DNA of 64,000 bases from CAVWDI01 sp963793095 (GCA_963793095.1 CAWBYY010000011.1:1240001-1304000); one strand, 5' to 3'. Positions 8,676 through 18,128 are shown, counted from the stretch's first letter. Made by a program: numbers and translations. The notes: a model not told the origin generated them from the letters alone.

Positions 8676-9542
8676 CTATTTCTCCTCCTGGTACGGTTTA
8701 ACGGTCTCATCCATTGGGATTCCGAGATCCTTGTAATGGTTGGCGCGGCCTTTCTGGTCACCCTCCATAACTTCCCTTGCCAGTTTCCCTACCTGCAGTG
8801 CATGTCCACGGGGCACTACGATGACCCCGTCACCATCGGCCACAACCAGGTCTCCCGGGTAGACCAGGACACCTCCGCAATTCATGGGGAAATTATAAGA
8901 ATCTATGATCAGCCTTCCCGGCCGGATCCCCCGGGTGCTGTATGCGTCACGGCAATACACAGGAATGCCCCTGGTTTTGATGATCTCATCGGTATCCCTT
9001 GCGCCCCCATTGGTAATGACCCCGACAAAACCGTTTTTTGCCCAGCCAAGGCTGTTATTGGACCCAATATTGCCGGTCTCATCCACCCCGTTAACATCCA
9101 TCACCACTACATCCCCTGGTTTTCCCGATGCTACCCAGCCCCTGTCACTGGCCCTCCCGTATTGTTCACTTTTCCATTTCTTCGCCTCATCCGTGTTGTC
9201 GAATGAGTTTTGTCCCACCCTCACATCAGTGGGCACGTAGCGCACGGTAACGGCAAATCCCAGGACCCGGTGGCTGAAGTCATCCACATCCCGCCAGAGC
9301 GGCCGGATATCATTATGCATCAGGCCGATGTCCTGTAATCCTATCAGGTCCATCCCGTCCAGCACATCTGTTACCCGAAGGTCTTTGTAAAGGTCCAGGA
9401 TCTCCTGCCTGGCCTCATCGGAATTATCAAAGCTTTTGTTCTCCAGCATCCTGACACCTTCAGGGGTATAAAGATCCTGAGCCGCTAGATTGACTGTGGT
9501 CAATAACAACATCAAAAATAAAGTGTAAGCGATTGATTTCAT
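8676..9542 (-). CDS. RraA-family protein, exported
   Basis: A 288-residue RraA-fold protein with a clear signal peptide (about 21 residues, ending near LAAQ) followed by about 45 extra N-terminal residues absent from the neighbour at 7965. Family signatures are VTNGGARDTDEI, with the conserved Arg-Asp, and PGDLVVADGDGVIVVP. RraA-fold enzymes are usually cytoplasmic, so an exported copy beside a cytoplasmic one is unusual. It sits between the exported TIM-barrel isomerase and the cytoplasmic RraA gene with gaps under 20 bases, implying one operon. A periplasmic lyase or aldolase role is possible but unproven. Confidence 0.85.
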   Translation of the reverse strand: MKSIAYTLFLMLLLTTVNLAAQDLYTPEGVRMLENKSFDNSDEARQEILDLYKDLRVTDVLDGMDLIGLQDIGLMHNDIRPLWRDVDDFSHRVLGFAVTVRYVPTDVRVGQNSFDNTDEAKKWKSEQYGRASDRGWVASGKPGDVVVMDVNGVDETGNIGSNNSLGWAKNGFVGVITNGGARDTDEIIKTRGIPVYCRDAYSTRGIRPGRLIIDSYNFPMNCGGVLVYPGDLVVADGDGVIVVPRGHALQVGKLAREVMEGDQKGRANHYKDLGIPMDETVKPYQEEK

Positions 9543-9561
9543 GTCTTAATGGTTAATGTGT

Positions 9562-10482
9562 TTATAAAAAGTTGTCTGCTTTTCTATAGGCTTCTATCAA
9601 TGCTCTTTCTCCCTGTATCCCTTCAATGCTCCTGCCGTGCTCCATGCAAAGTACACCTTCATACCCTTTCTGGTATATATGCTTAAAAATATTCAGGTAG
9701 TTCATTTCGCCAGTACCGGGTTCTTTCCTGCCGGGATTATCACCAATATGGAAAGCGGCGATCTCGCTCCAGGCCCTGTCTATATTTGGGATGATGTTAC
9801 CCTCGGTGATTTGCTGGTGATACATATCATCCAATAATTTGCATGAGGGACTGTTAACAGCCCGGCATATGGCGTAGGCCTGGGGAATACCGGTGAGGAA
9901 AAGGCCGGGATGGTTCCATCGGTTCAATGGTTCAAGGACGATGATCACAGCGTCTTTTTCTGCGATCTCGCTTAGTCCCCTCAGACAGTCTATTACATTT
10001 GCTGTCTGGTATTCCTTCTCCAGTTTTGTATCAAGTTCTCCGGGTACGATAAGGGCATGTTTTGCCCCGGTCCGCTTCGCCGTCTCAATGGCAACATACA
10101 TTCCCTGCTTCCATTTTTCCCTGCTCTCAGCGTCATCATAGACCATTGACTTTCCGCCCTCCCCGGCCCGCAATACAAAGGGGCCGATGTCCATGTTCAA
10201 GCGGCTTAGCTCAGTTGCAATCTTTTCCTGCAGAGCCGGATCCTTGTTCGAAAGTCCGTTATCAAAAATGGCCCTGAAACCCTGGTCATTACAAAATTTT
10301 ATAAAGTCAACCGGATCTTTCCCAGCCAACTCGGGAAAAGCATTGAAGCTGGGGGCATATTTCAGATTGAACCTGGTATTATTTGACATTGCTGCCGGAT
10401 CAGGATTTCCAAATCCAAGGGTTCCCAGACCTGCGGCAGCCGAGGCAGCCACTGTCCGTTTAATAAAACTTCTTCTTCTCAT
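9562..10482 (-). CDS. Tat-exported TIM-barrel sugar isomerase (hydroxypyruvate-isomerase-like)
   Basis: A 306-residue protein of the AP-endonuclease-2 / xylose-isomerase-like TIM barrel family. It begins with a twin-arginine signal (MRRRSFIKR, then an Ala/Gly-rich stretch). The barrel shows metal-site patterns: a Glu near the EPLNRWNHPG strand, LLDDMYHQQ, an AAFHIGDNPGR strand and VLCMEHG. The closest family look is hydroxypyruvate isomerase, although Tat-exported members in polysaccharide loci may act on keto-sugars or glycosides instead. It lies 15 bases after a broken Gfo/Idh/MocA gene, a common partner of such TIM-barrel enzymes. Confidence 0.85.
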   Translation of the reverse strand: MRRRSFIKRTVAASAAAGLGTLGFGNPDPAAMSNNTRFNLKYAPSFNAFPELAGKDPVDFIKFCNDQGFRAIFDNGLSNKDPALQEKIATELSRLNMDIGPFVLRAGEGGKSMVYDDAESREKWKQGMYVAIETAKRTGAKHALIVPGELDTKLEKEYQTANVIDCLRGLSEIAEKDAVIIVLEPLNRWNHPGLFLTGIPQAYAICRAVNSPSCKLLDDMYHQQITEGNIIPNIDRAWSEIAAFHIGDNPGRKEPGTGEMNYLNIFKHIYQKGYEGVLCMEHGRSIEGIQGERALIEAYRKADNFL

Positions 10483-10497
10483 ATTTTTCGTTTTAAT

Positions 10498-11828
10498 TTA
10501 ACCATTTAGCACCCATCCTTCCCTGTACTCTTTGCGCAGATAGTCGTTGGCAACGGAATCATTGATACATGCTCCCTGCAGCTGGATCATAGCTCAACTC
10601 CCTGCCTGCGCGATGAGCAGCCAGGCCAAGCATCAATGTTTCTATCATGCGGCCGGCGTAATCAAAATCACAGGATGTCTTCAGGTCACCCTTACAGGCA
10701 TTGAGCCATTGTCCCACAAAATCACCATGTGGAGGTGCAACTTCATCCGCTGATGGGAGCACTGATAGTATGTCATATCTGCACCCTCGGAAGACGGGAC
10801 CAGTATGCGGTTCCGAAAATCTGCTATGAGTACACCTTTGGTGCCGGTAAACATCGCCCCATGACCCACTTTTGCAATATCAATGGCAGGATGTGGTGAT
10901 TCGGGTTTCAGGGTACCCTGGTACCACTCTACACGGATATCCCCCCGCCAGTCGTTGGCAGGAAAATCAAAAAGAGCATGGAGGTCAGAAGGGCAGACTT
11001 CCGGATTATACGGGTCTCCACTCGCGCTGGCACTTGTTGGCAGGCCGGCATCTATCGCATTCCAGGCCAGGTCCATCGTATGGCTGCCCATATCTCCTAC
11101 CTGCCAGCTGCCAAAATCATGGTACATATTCCATTGCAGGCAATTGGCCCCGGGCTTCCCGATGAGATAGTCAGGATTGTAGGGATGCATCTTGTACCGG
11201 CCCTATCCATTGTTCCCAGTCGACGGTTTTTGGGACCGGGCCCGCGGCGGGAAGGTAACCTGTTTTATTGTGGGTACGGTTTCCAAATGCCTGCACCACC
11301 TGCAATTCACCAATTGCACCATGGCGTATCAATTCCGATACACGGTCGAAATTCTCAATTGCATGGCGCTGGGTTCCGTGCTGGGTGGCCAGTTTGTTGT
11401 TTGTTCGCGAGGTAGGTCTTCCGTACCTCGCGTGCCTCAAAAACACATTCTCCAAGCGGTTTTTCACAATAAACATGCAATCCGCGGTTCATGGCCCAGA
11501 TGCTGATAAATGCATGGTGATGGTCCGGCGTGGCGATGATAACGGCATCCAGATCCTTCTGTTCAAGGCACTTGCGCCAGTCCGTGTATCTTTTTGCATT
11601 CGGAAACTCACCAGCTGCCAGGGCCATGTTACCTTCATGGACATCACAGAGCGCCACCAGGTTCTCGTCCTTTAAGGATTTATAAAAGCTACTGCCACGG
11701 CCATGGGCCCCGATCAGGGCAATGTTCAGTTTATTAACTGCGCTTTTTCCTGCCAGGGCACCGGATGGGAGGATCATCAACCCGGCACAGGTGGCAGTTG
11801 CGGACTTTACAAAATTTCGTCTTTTCAT
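10498..11828 (-). pseudogene. Gfo/Idh/MocA oxidoreductase, four frameshifts
   Basis: The gene starts with a Tat signal (MKRRNFVKS) and a Rossmann N-terminus (NIALIGAHGRG, then VIIATPDHHHA and YCEKPLGE). The homologous reading then changes frame near 11400 (to LATQHGTQRHA), near 11185 (to HPYNPDYL, then GDMGSHTMDL), near 10768 (to VLPSADEVAPPH, then CKG and FDYAGRMIE) and near 10560 (to INDSVANDYLRKEYREGW). A stop follows at 10498. All parts line up with a normal exported dehydrogenase of about 440 residues, so almost no sequence is lost. It was an NAD(P)-dependent sugar oxidoreductase, now disrupted unless the shifts are sequencing errors. Confidence 0.85.
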
Positions 11829-11838
11829 GGTTTCATTT

Positions 11839-14058
11839 TTAGAGTTCTATGGTTACACTTTGCCCGGCATAATTGTCCTTTGGTAAATCAATGGCAATTT
11901 CGGATAGCTTTTCCTTTTCATTCCAGACAGCATTAAAAATATTACCTGATTTTTCAATCCTGGATGAAATGGAAAGATGAATTTTACCCAGTTCTCGGTT
12001 GGGATCTGAGACTGAAATCTGGGTGATGTTCCCTCCCTCTGTTTTTACCAGTACAATCCCGGGACAATCACATTTCAATATCATCCCGTCGTCTATCTGA
12101 ACTTCACCAGCCTTGTAGAATACTGCCTGGCACATTTGTAAGCCAGCATGCTTTACTGCCTGTAATTCAGGTGTATTGGATAAAATACGCACATGATTTC
12201 TGGAAGTATTTTGTTCCAGTTCTTCTACAGATGTAGCAGGAACGACAATATACTGATAAGATTCATCGCTTGGCCTTTCTCCATGGCCGATCCATAGTTT
12301 AAACACATCCAGCTCTATATCCTCTTTGGGTGAATCGGTTTGTCTGTTTATGGCATACCAGGAACCGGTGGCCCTGTTGTTTTTGATATTTACTGCCGAA
12401 GGTTCCGGGAATACATAGCCAATCCCATCCTGAAAGATCCAGTCCACATTTTCAAACTGTTTTTCTCCTTTCTCAATAAGGGATTTTTCATTTTTGCTGA
12501 AAACGATAACATCGCCGCGAAGCAGGCACTGATTGAGTGTGGTAACAACGGGAAGCTTTTTATTGCATGAAATTCCTGAGCCCAGGCAAACATACTCATC
12601 ATCAAAAAAGAACCAGGACTTTCTAGCACAGAGCGGGTCGTGCGGGCTTTTAAAATCGAAAGCTGCTGCACCGTATTTACCATCTGTAACGGCGCCGGCA
12701 AAATCGGTCAGTCCCAGCTTCTGTATTTCATCTTCGGAAGGCATCTCAGGTTTTTGCATAATGGTCGCACCGGGAATCTTCTGGTAGTCAAAAACCGGCG
12801 CTATATCGTAATATTCATCGCCTGTACGGGAAATATGATTGGTACCGTCGCCCCTGTGATGATTAAACAAAGCTTCACTATTGTATGGCTGTTCCATATT
12901 GTGGGTGCGGGTTGAATACATCCTTACAGAGGTAAAGAAATCAGGACGCTGGAATGTAAAATGTTCTGAATCCCAGTAAAAGGTAGCATGTGAAAGCGTT
13001 GGTTTCATCCCCTTGCTTCGAATGTCTGCAATTTCCCGGATCTCCTCTTTCCTGTAGTCTGTTGTAAGCAAGAGTCCTTCGGCCATACCTGCATCATAAG
13101 CCCGGAGAGCACCCTCACGGCTTATGCTCCTGTTTTTGGCCCCAGGATCCGGGTATTTACCATAGACTGAAGTTTTGCAGATGCCGTCCAGGAAGTAATC
13201 TGTCAATTGTTCCAGTTTCTCATCGGAAAAGGCATACCGGGTACCTGCAGTATACACTGCCCATTCCACAAATGCACCGGCATAACCCAAGCCATATGAA
13301 AGGGTATTGTTAACCCCGTCGATTCGATGATGAAAACTGTAATCATATTGCATACCCCGTCCATTGGCATCTCCGGTACCCAACCCTCCCCTGTTCTGAC
13401 GAAAACCATATCCATATTGCATCCCTATCCAGGGCACAAATTTTATTTCACCTTCTATAACTTTAATGACTTCCTCAAATTGGTTTTCTTCATTCAAAAA
13501 AAGCAGGTTCTTGGCAAGAATGCCGGCGATTTTTATTCTATCTCCACTGGGCCTGGCACCGGAGGCATTAAGGTGGGCACGCCCGATGATGGGTTGCGTT
13601 TTTTCGACCAGACCGGCCGGCAGTTCATCTCCCATGATCAGCATCAGGTTTACCATGCTGCCTGGTGTGCCTATCTGATTGTACCACCAGTTGTCTGAGA
13701 AGAAGTCGTTATCCACCCAATAGGTCAGTGCCGAAACCAGGGTTTCCCTGACTTTTTTTTTCTTATAATATTTTGAAGATTTGGTTTTGTAGGCACGAGC
13801 AAGGGAGACCATGTTTATGTAATGGTAGCGGTGTTCAAACCCGGTACGGGAAACATCGGTATAATTTATACCTGGCCAGGTGCCATCTTCCCTTAAGGAA
13901 TTAATCAATATGCCAATCTCATTATCGTCAACCTTGGATTCCATCAACGCATCCACAACGCGCCGTTTCACTGTTTCAATATCTGAAATGGCAAATACTC
14001 CCTTATTCACAGATAAGAGTAGTGATAAAATGATGAAAAACTTAAATAATCGTTTCAT
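11839..14058 (-). CDS. PL8 polysaccharide lyase (chondroitin/hyaluronate/xanthan lyase type)
   Basis: A 739-residue exported lyase that cleaves uronic-acid glycosides by beta-elimination. The start at 14058 (MKRLFKFF) gives a proper signal peptide; a longer frame to 14121 overlaps the upstream gene. The alpha/alpha toroid carries the substrate-binding NWWYNQIGTP (residues 123-132). The catalytic region DYSFHHR holds His243/244, with a Tyr in SYGLGY (255 or 259). Arg pairs in KNRSISR (310, 314) and Glu395 in NSEALFNH correspond to the Asn-His-Tyr-Arg-Glu set of chondroitinase AC. The C-terminal beta-sandwiches are present. It lies in an operon with heparinase-like and sulfatase genes. Exact substrate is unknown. 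Confidence 0.9.
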   Translation of the reverse strand: MKRLFKFFIILSLLLSVNKGVFAISDIETVKRRVVDALMESKVDDNEIGILINSLREDGTWPGINYTDVSRTGFEHRYHYINMVSLARAYKTKSSKYYKKKKVRETLVSALTYWVDNDFFSDNWWYNQIGTPGSMVNLMLIMGDELPAGLVEKTQPIIGRAHLNASGARPSGDRIKIAGILAKNLLFLNEENQFEEVIKVIEGEIKFVPWIGMQYGYGFRQNRGGLGTGDANGRGMQYDYSFHHRIDGVNNTLSYGLGYAGAFVEWAVYTAGTRYAFSDEKLEQLTDYFLDGICKTSVYGKYPDPGAKNRSISREGALRAYDAGMAEGLLLTTDYRKEEIREIADIRSKGMKPTLSHATFYWDSEHFTFQRPDFFTSVRMYSTRTHNMEQPYNSEALFNHHRGDGTNHISRTGDEYYDIAPVFDYQKIPGATIMQKPEMPSEDEIQKLGLTDFAGAVTDGKYGAAAFDFKSPHDPLCARKSWFFFDDEYVCLGSGISCNKKLPVVTTLNQCLLRGDVIVFSKNEKSLIEKGEKQFENVDWIFQDGIGYVFPEPSAVNIKNNRATGSWYAINRQTDSPKEDIELDVFKLWIGHGERPSDESYQYIVVPATSVEELEQNTSRNHVRILSNTPELQAVKHAGLQMCQAVFYKAGEVQIDDGMILKCDCPGIVLVKTEGGNITQISVSDPNRELGKIHLSISSRIEKSGNIFNAVWNEKEKLSEIAIDLPKDNYAGQSVTIEL

Positions 14059-14075
14059 TTTTATTGATTTTATGC

Positions 14076-15050
14076 TTATAAGTTCGGCCGTTTGTCTTTC
14101 CAGAGTTTGAAATCGTCCCAATAGATCTGCAATGTTTTACCCTTGCTGTTCATATAATCGATCAGGCCTTTTGAAGTGTACAACTTCAAGGGATTAAAAT
14201 CAGATACCCCATCAGGATCCGGATCATTGGTGTTATGGGTGATTTTATGAAGATCGAAAATCACTTCTTCTTTACTTTTATCATTCTTGATTGCCAGGAA
14301 ATACCTCCCCTCCTGATCGTTTCCTTCTTTGTAGTAATATTCAAGTGTAATCCATTCTCCAATGGGAACCTTTACCTTCTGATTGGTTTCTGCCCAGATG
14401 GTGGTATATTTTTGGCTTCCATCTTCAAACAGCTGGCAATCCTGTGCATCGAGGATAAAATACAGATCGCTTTCGCCTTCAACCGGTTTACCTATTCCGA
14501 GGGTAATCCGGAAACCATAAGGTACCGATTGACTCCAGGTAATATTGTTCCAGTATTCTGCAATGGTAAGCCAGTGAATCTTTTCGGGATAGGTGCGCAC
14601 CGCATTAAAATCCTCGTGCAGGAATATCCTTGTTGACTGATAGAATTCTTTCATTCCGTTGCCTCCGTAAATATTTGCCTGTATGCGCCCTTTTTTTCCG
14701 TCCACGTTGGGTTCATTAAGCCAGAAATGCAGTACATGGTTATCCGGATTTCCTGGTTCCGGAATAATCCTGGCCAAACGCATTGTTGAATCGCCACCCT
14801 GGTATTGCAGGTTAAAATTTCCAATATCAGGGTGATTATCCAGATCATTCACCCAGTCGTTCGGACCGATCAGGGAATGATCAACACCTGTTATATCAGC
14901 ATCCGAGTCCCTGGGAACAACCCTTGAATCCGGTTCAAAACCTGACTGAAAGATCAGTTCCGCTTCGGCAATGTCTGAGTTCTTATCCTGTGCACATGCA
15001 TTGCCAAGCAATAACGGCACGACAGATATGATGAATACCATTTTTTTCAT
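14076..15050 (-). CDS. Exported jelly-roll protein, possible polysaccharide lyase
   Basis: A 324-residue exported protein with a signal peptide whose Cys (GNAC) could be a lipidation site. The rest is rich in beta-strands and aromatic residues and resembles concanavalin-like jelly rolls such as those of heparin-lyase-I-type and PL20-type enzymes. Visible segments include GFEPDSRVVP, a NIYGG stretch, RIFLHEDF, WNNITWSQ and an acidic DPDPDGVSDFNP loop that may bind calcium. I cannot point to catalytic residues, so it may be a lyase or a binding protein. It is 17 bases before the PL8 gene and 14 after a GH5-like gene, consistent with a shared polymer target. Confidence 0.5.
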   Translation of the reverse strand: MKKMVFIISVVPLLLGNACAQDKNSDIAEAELIFQSGFEPDSRVVPRDSDADITGVDHSLIGPNDWVNDLDNHPDIGNFNLQYQGGDSTMRLARIIPEPGNPDNHVLHFWLNEPNVDGKKGRIQANIYGGNGMKEFYQSTRIFLHEDFNAVRTYPEKIHWLTIAEYWNNITWSQSVPYGFRITLGIGKPVEGESDLYFILDAQDCQLFEDGSQKYTTIWAETNQKVKVPIGEWITLEYYYKEGNDQEGRYFLAIKNDKSKEEVIFDLHKITHNTNDPDPDGVSDFNPLKLYTSKGLIDYMNSKGKTLQIYWDDFKLWKDKRPNL

Positions 15051-15064
15051 AATATGACCTGAAT

Positions 15065-16090
15065 TTACTTATCCTTTTTAATACTTTTAAAATACCATTG
15101 CACGCCCGGATTATCAGGTGTACCATCTCCTCCCAAATCAAAACGATTTCCGAATCCATGTGCTTCTCCCTGATACCAAGGGTTTGAATGAAAATGGACA
15201 TAAAGCCCCGCCCTTTTTTTTGCTTCTTCAATTTCAGTGTAGTGTATGGCTTTGCCTTCCGGGGTATAAACTCCCTGAGGTCTGAATTGTCCGGTCCAGC
15301 CTCCAAAAATTTCCACATTTACGATGGGCTTATCCGGAACACCGGCAGCCTTAAAAAAATCATAATGCCATCCACTGTGATGCCCGTTCTCAATATCTAC
15401 ACTGTATGTGTCAAATAGCAGAACATCCACAAACTCTGATTTTCCGATTACAACATTCATGCTGTCATGATAACCACCACCTCCTACATTCCTTTCAGGG
15501 TCTATTTTCTTAACCTCTTTGCAGAGACCTATAATGTTTTCCGGATCGTTGAATGCAAATGCCTGAAAGGATTTATAATGATTGGAATTTTGTTCATTGG
15601 CGATGTTGATAATTACATTCCGGAAGGGCTTTAATTTCTTCGTAATTAACCGGACAGCATTGCGAATGTCTTCTTCGGATTTCAGCTTACAAAGCTCAGG
15701 ATCCTTAATGGTACGCTGGTAAAAAATACCAACAATGACCACCATATCTCTTTGGGCACATTCGTCAATTATCCTGACCAGCCGATTCCAATGAGCCACG
15801 TCAACGCTCAATCCCCTGGCACCAAAAGGATCGGAAAAACCACCACTTGATCCCTGTAAAAAGACGGAAATGCAATTGATCCCGATGGATTTATAATCAT
15901 CCAGGTTTGAGATAAGGTCCGTTGTATATGCTTCGCTTTGCGATGCACTTGCCACCCGGACTCCCCACATGTCAAAAGATTTTCCATCCAACAGAAAAGC
16001 CTCGTTGTCAATCTCCAATATCTGTGCAGAAAGGGAAGTAAAGAACAATCCACACATTAGTACGATCAATGTTCTATACATGCCTGGCAT
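15065..16090 (-). CDS. GH5-like clan GH-A glycoside hydrolase
   Basis: A 341-residue exported retaining glycosidase-like TIM barrel. A signal peptide precedes residue 24; Met4 (start at 16081) is an equally good start. The barrel shows the clan GH-A pattern: an N-terminal GVRVAS strand, INIANEQNS with the acid/base Glu166 after Asn165, and PIVNVEIFGG with the likely nucleophile Glu260. A HFHSNPWYQGE segment near the C-terminus fits the last barrel strands. It is shorter than average for GH5 but complete. Substrate is not predictable. It sits 12 bases after the heparinase-type lyase gene in the same run. Confidence 0.72.
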   Translation of the reverse strand: MPGMYRTLIVLMCGLFFTSLSAQILEIDNEAFLLDGKSFDMWGVRVASASQSEAYTTDLISNLDDYKSIGINCISVFLQGSSGGFSDPFGARGLSVDVAHWNRLVRIIDECAQRDMVVIVGIFYQRTIKDPELCKLKSEEDIRNAVRLITKKLKPFRNVIINIANEQNSNHYKSFQAFAFNDPENIIGLCKEVKKIDPERNVGGGGYHDSMNVVIGKSEFVDVLLFDTYSVDIENGHHSGWHYDFFKAAGVPDKPIVNVEIFGGWTGQFRPQGVYTPEGKAIHYTEIEEAKKRAGLYVHFHSNPWYQGEAHGFGNRFDLGGDGTPDNPGVQWYFKSIKKDK

Positions 16091-16102
16091 TATTATACAA
16101 GT

Positions 16103-18013
16103 TTAATTACCTGCCAGCCTGACTTTAATGGACAATGTATCATCCTCAATTGTCCAGGCCGGTATCCTGATTTCCAATCGTTTCAATCCCTCTTTTATGG
16201 TATCCAGGTAAAGCGGAGGAGGATTGAGTGAGATAACAGACATGGTAAATTCAGGATGCGAGAGTATCTCTACTTTAATACTTTTTCCAGCCTGGCTCAA
16301 TATGGCACCGCCATCAACAATTTGCACATCGGCCTGGGTCATTAATTGCCAGGTAATCAATTTGGTTTCCTCCGATATCCCAATATGATCCTCAATAAGG
16401 AGTGAAGTCGGGCCATCTTTGACAAACTTCCTGCTGGCACTTTTTAACTGGCCTGTAAAAGTGGGAGTCATATCAATGGTAACTTCAGGATTTACCCCGG
16501 TTTTAAAATCAACAATCGTCGCTTTCCCATCGACTACATGAAGTTCATTATTGACAGAAATTGTACTGTGGCCGAAATTACTTTTATTGAGCAATTTCCA
16601 TCTGTCACATTCCTGGCAATTGCTCCACAATTTAAAGCCTGTTCTTTCAATTACGCCGTAGCTCCGATAGTTGCCGGGATCCATACTCCATCGCAATCCA
16701 TATAATTCAAAAACGAATGACCCCCCATCCATGTTCCCGTGATTAACCGTTCCCCGTCCGCCTTTTCCTCCAAAATAATATTTATTCGGGTCATTCTCTC
16801 CACCGGTAAAAAACACCACCGGATTTGCTCCATCACCTTTCCATGCAGTTGGAATGACCTCCTCTCCTTTTTCTTCATACTGGGCCAGCCATACCAGTCC
16901 GGGGCCTGCCAGTCTTGATAAATTTCCCATTTCTTCAGGGGGCCGCATGAACAAATCCTTTTCAAAAAAGGTCTTGTTGCCTGTTTTTGATGCAAACCAG
17001 GCCAATGTAAAATCACCATTGCTTCTGCGCCGCTCGCCGCAGTCGGCAAAATTGTATACCAGACCCGATGGTGCAACGGATAATATCCTGAATACTGCAC
17101 TCTCCTCAAATGCCGGATAATCAAATATTCCAAAGTCGGTTCCAAAGGCGCTTTCAAACATGGCAGCAGTTACGACCGTAAATGATGTTCCGTAGCCCCA
17201 GTAAGTAGCACCTTCCGGGTATACACCGTCGGGACCATATTCAGCCAGGGCATTTACCATGCCATCGATGGCCCTGTGGATGGTCCTGGCCGCGAGTTCT
17301 GGTTCAATTTCAGCTACCGCAATCGAGGCAGCAACCATTCCTCCATTACAAACCTGGTTCCAGTTATTATTGCCATATGCCCATCCGGGGTTTCTACCGT
17401 TTTCCGGCCAGCTGGGTTTTATTCCTTTTTCTATCAGAGATTGCTTTGCCAGATCAATGGTAGATCCGGGCAGTGCACCTGCTGTCCAGTCTATTGCAAG
17501 GGCTATCGCAAGTGACATTTCACCGACATCCAGAAAGTGCCGTGGATTCCAGGTAGGGAAAAGACATGCTGCCATTACCTCCTCATTGATTCGCTCCAGC
17601 ATCCGGGGATCTTTTTCAATCCTGTAGACCATTGCCAGCATGCTTATCCGGTGAAGCAAATCCCTGGAAATGTCAAGCTGGTTATCCTGGGATCTTTGTT
17701 CCATAGGGATTTCCAGATTTATGATCGATTTCTCAAAAACAGATTCGGCATTCAGTTTTATTCCTTTATAAACGTTCTGGACGACAGGATCAGTTTTCAG
17801 TTTATTCTTCAAATTCTGCTCAATCTTCTTGTTCAGAACCAGACGGGGAGATTGTTTGCTCAAGTTCTTCTTGAGATATGCCACTGAAATTGGATTTTCC
17901 AGTTTTACCGGCTGTGATTCAGGAAACTCAGGACTTTGAGAAAAACCTTTCTGGCCCATTAATAGAAAAATGAACCAGCAGCATAACAGGATTTTCTTGT
18001 TTGGTTTTTTCAT
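16103..18013 (-). CDS. Heparinase II/III-type polysaccharide lyase
   Basis: A 636-residue exported protein. After a signal peptide ending near GFSQ, residues about 60-370 form an alpha/alpha toroid with the family stretch YGNNNWNQVCNGGM and GVYPEGATYWGYG. From about residue 400 a beta-sandwich contains GGRGTVNHGNMDGGSF, where a His probably takes part in catalysis, and SMDPGNYRSYG. These are hallmarks of heparinase II/III families, which cleave uronate-containing glycosaminoglycans or alginate-like polymers. The CAZy family cannot be fixed by eye. The neighbouring PL8 and iduronate-sulfatase-like genes favour a sulfated uronate polymer. Confidence 0.85.
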   Translation of the reverse strand: MKKPNKKILLCCWFIFLLMGQKGFSQSPEFPESQPVKLENPISVAYLKKNLSKQSPRLVLNKKIEQNLKNKLKTDPVVQNVYKGIKLNAESVFEKSIINLEIPMEQRSQDNQLDISRDLLHRISMLAMVYRIEKDPRMLERINEEVMAACLFPTWNPRHFLDVGEMSLAIALAIDWTAGALPGSTIDLAKQSLIEKGIKPSWPENGRNPGWAYGNNNWNQVCNGGMVAASIAVAEIEPELAARTIHRAIDGMVNALAEYGPDGVYPEGATYWGYGTSFTVVTAAMFESAFGTDFGIFDYPAFEESAVFRILSVAPSGLVYNFADCGERRRSNGDFTLAWFASKTGNKTFFEKDLFMRPPEEMGNLSRLAGPGLVWLAQYEEKGEEVIPTAWKGDGANPVVFFTGGENDPNKYYFGGKGGRGTVNHGNMDGGSFVFELYGLRWSMDPGNYRSYGVIERTGFKLWSNCQECDRWKLLNKSNFGHSTISVNNELHVVDGKATIVDFKTGVNPEVTIDMTPTFTGQLKSASRKFVKDGPTSLLIEDHIGISEETKLITWQLMTQADVQIVDGGAILSQAGKSIKVEILSHPEFTMSVISLNPPPLYLDTIKEGLKRLEIRIPAWTIEDDTLSIKVRLAGN

Positions 18014-18017
18014 TGCA

Positions 18018-18128
18018 TTATTTTAACATTTTGCCATACGGCTCTTTCGCCCAGGCCTGAGTGTCAATCTTGATAAATGCTACCAACAATCAAGCAAGGA
18101 TGAAAACATACTTAAATAATTGTTTCAC
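18018..18128 (-). pseudogene. Ghost of a secreted protein's signal peptide
   Basis: Between the sulfatase and heparinase genes, a frame from GTG at 18126-18128 reads VKQLFKYVFILA, stop, then LLVAFIKIDTQAWAKEPYG and ends at 18018. This is a convincing signal peptide with an AWA cleavage site, interrupted by one TGA (18090-18092) and cut short after 37 codons. Its first bases resemble the start of the PL8 gene (MKRLFKF). It looks like the remaining 5' end of a deleted exported enzyme. Chance similarity cannot be excluded. Confidence 0.45.
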
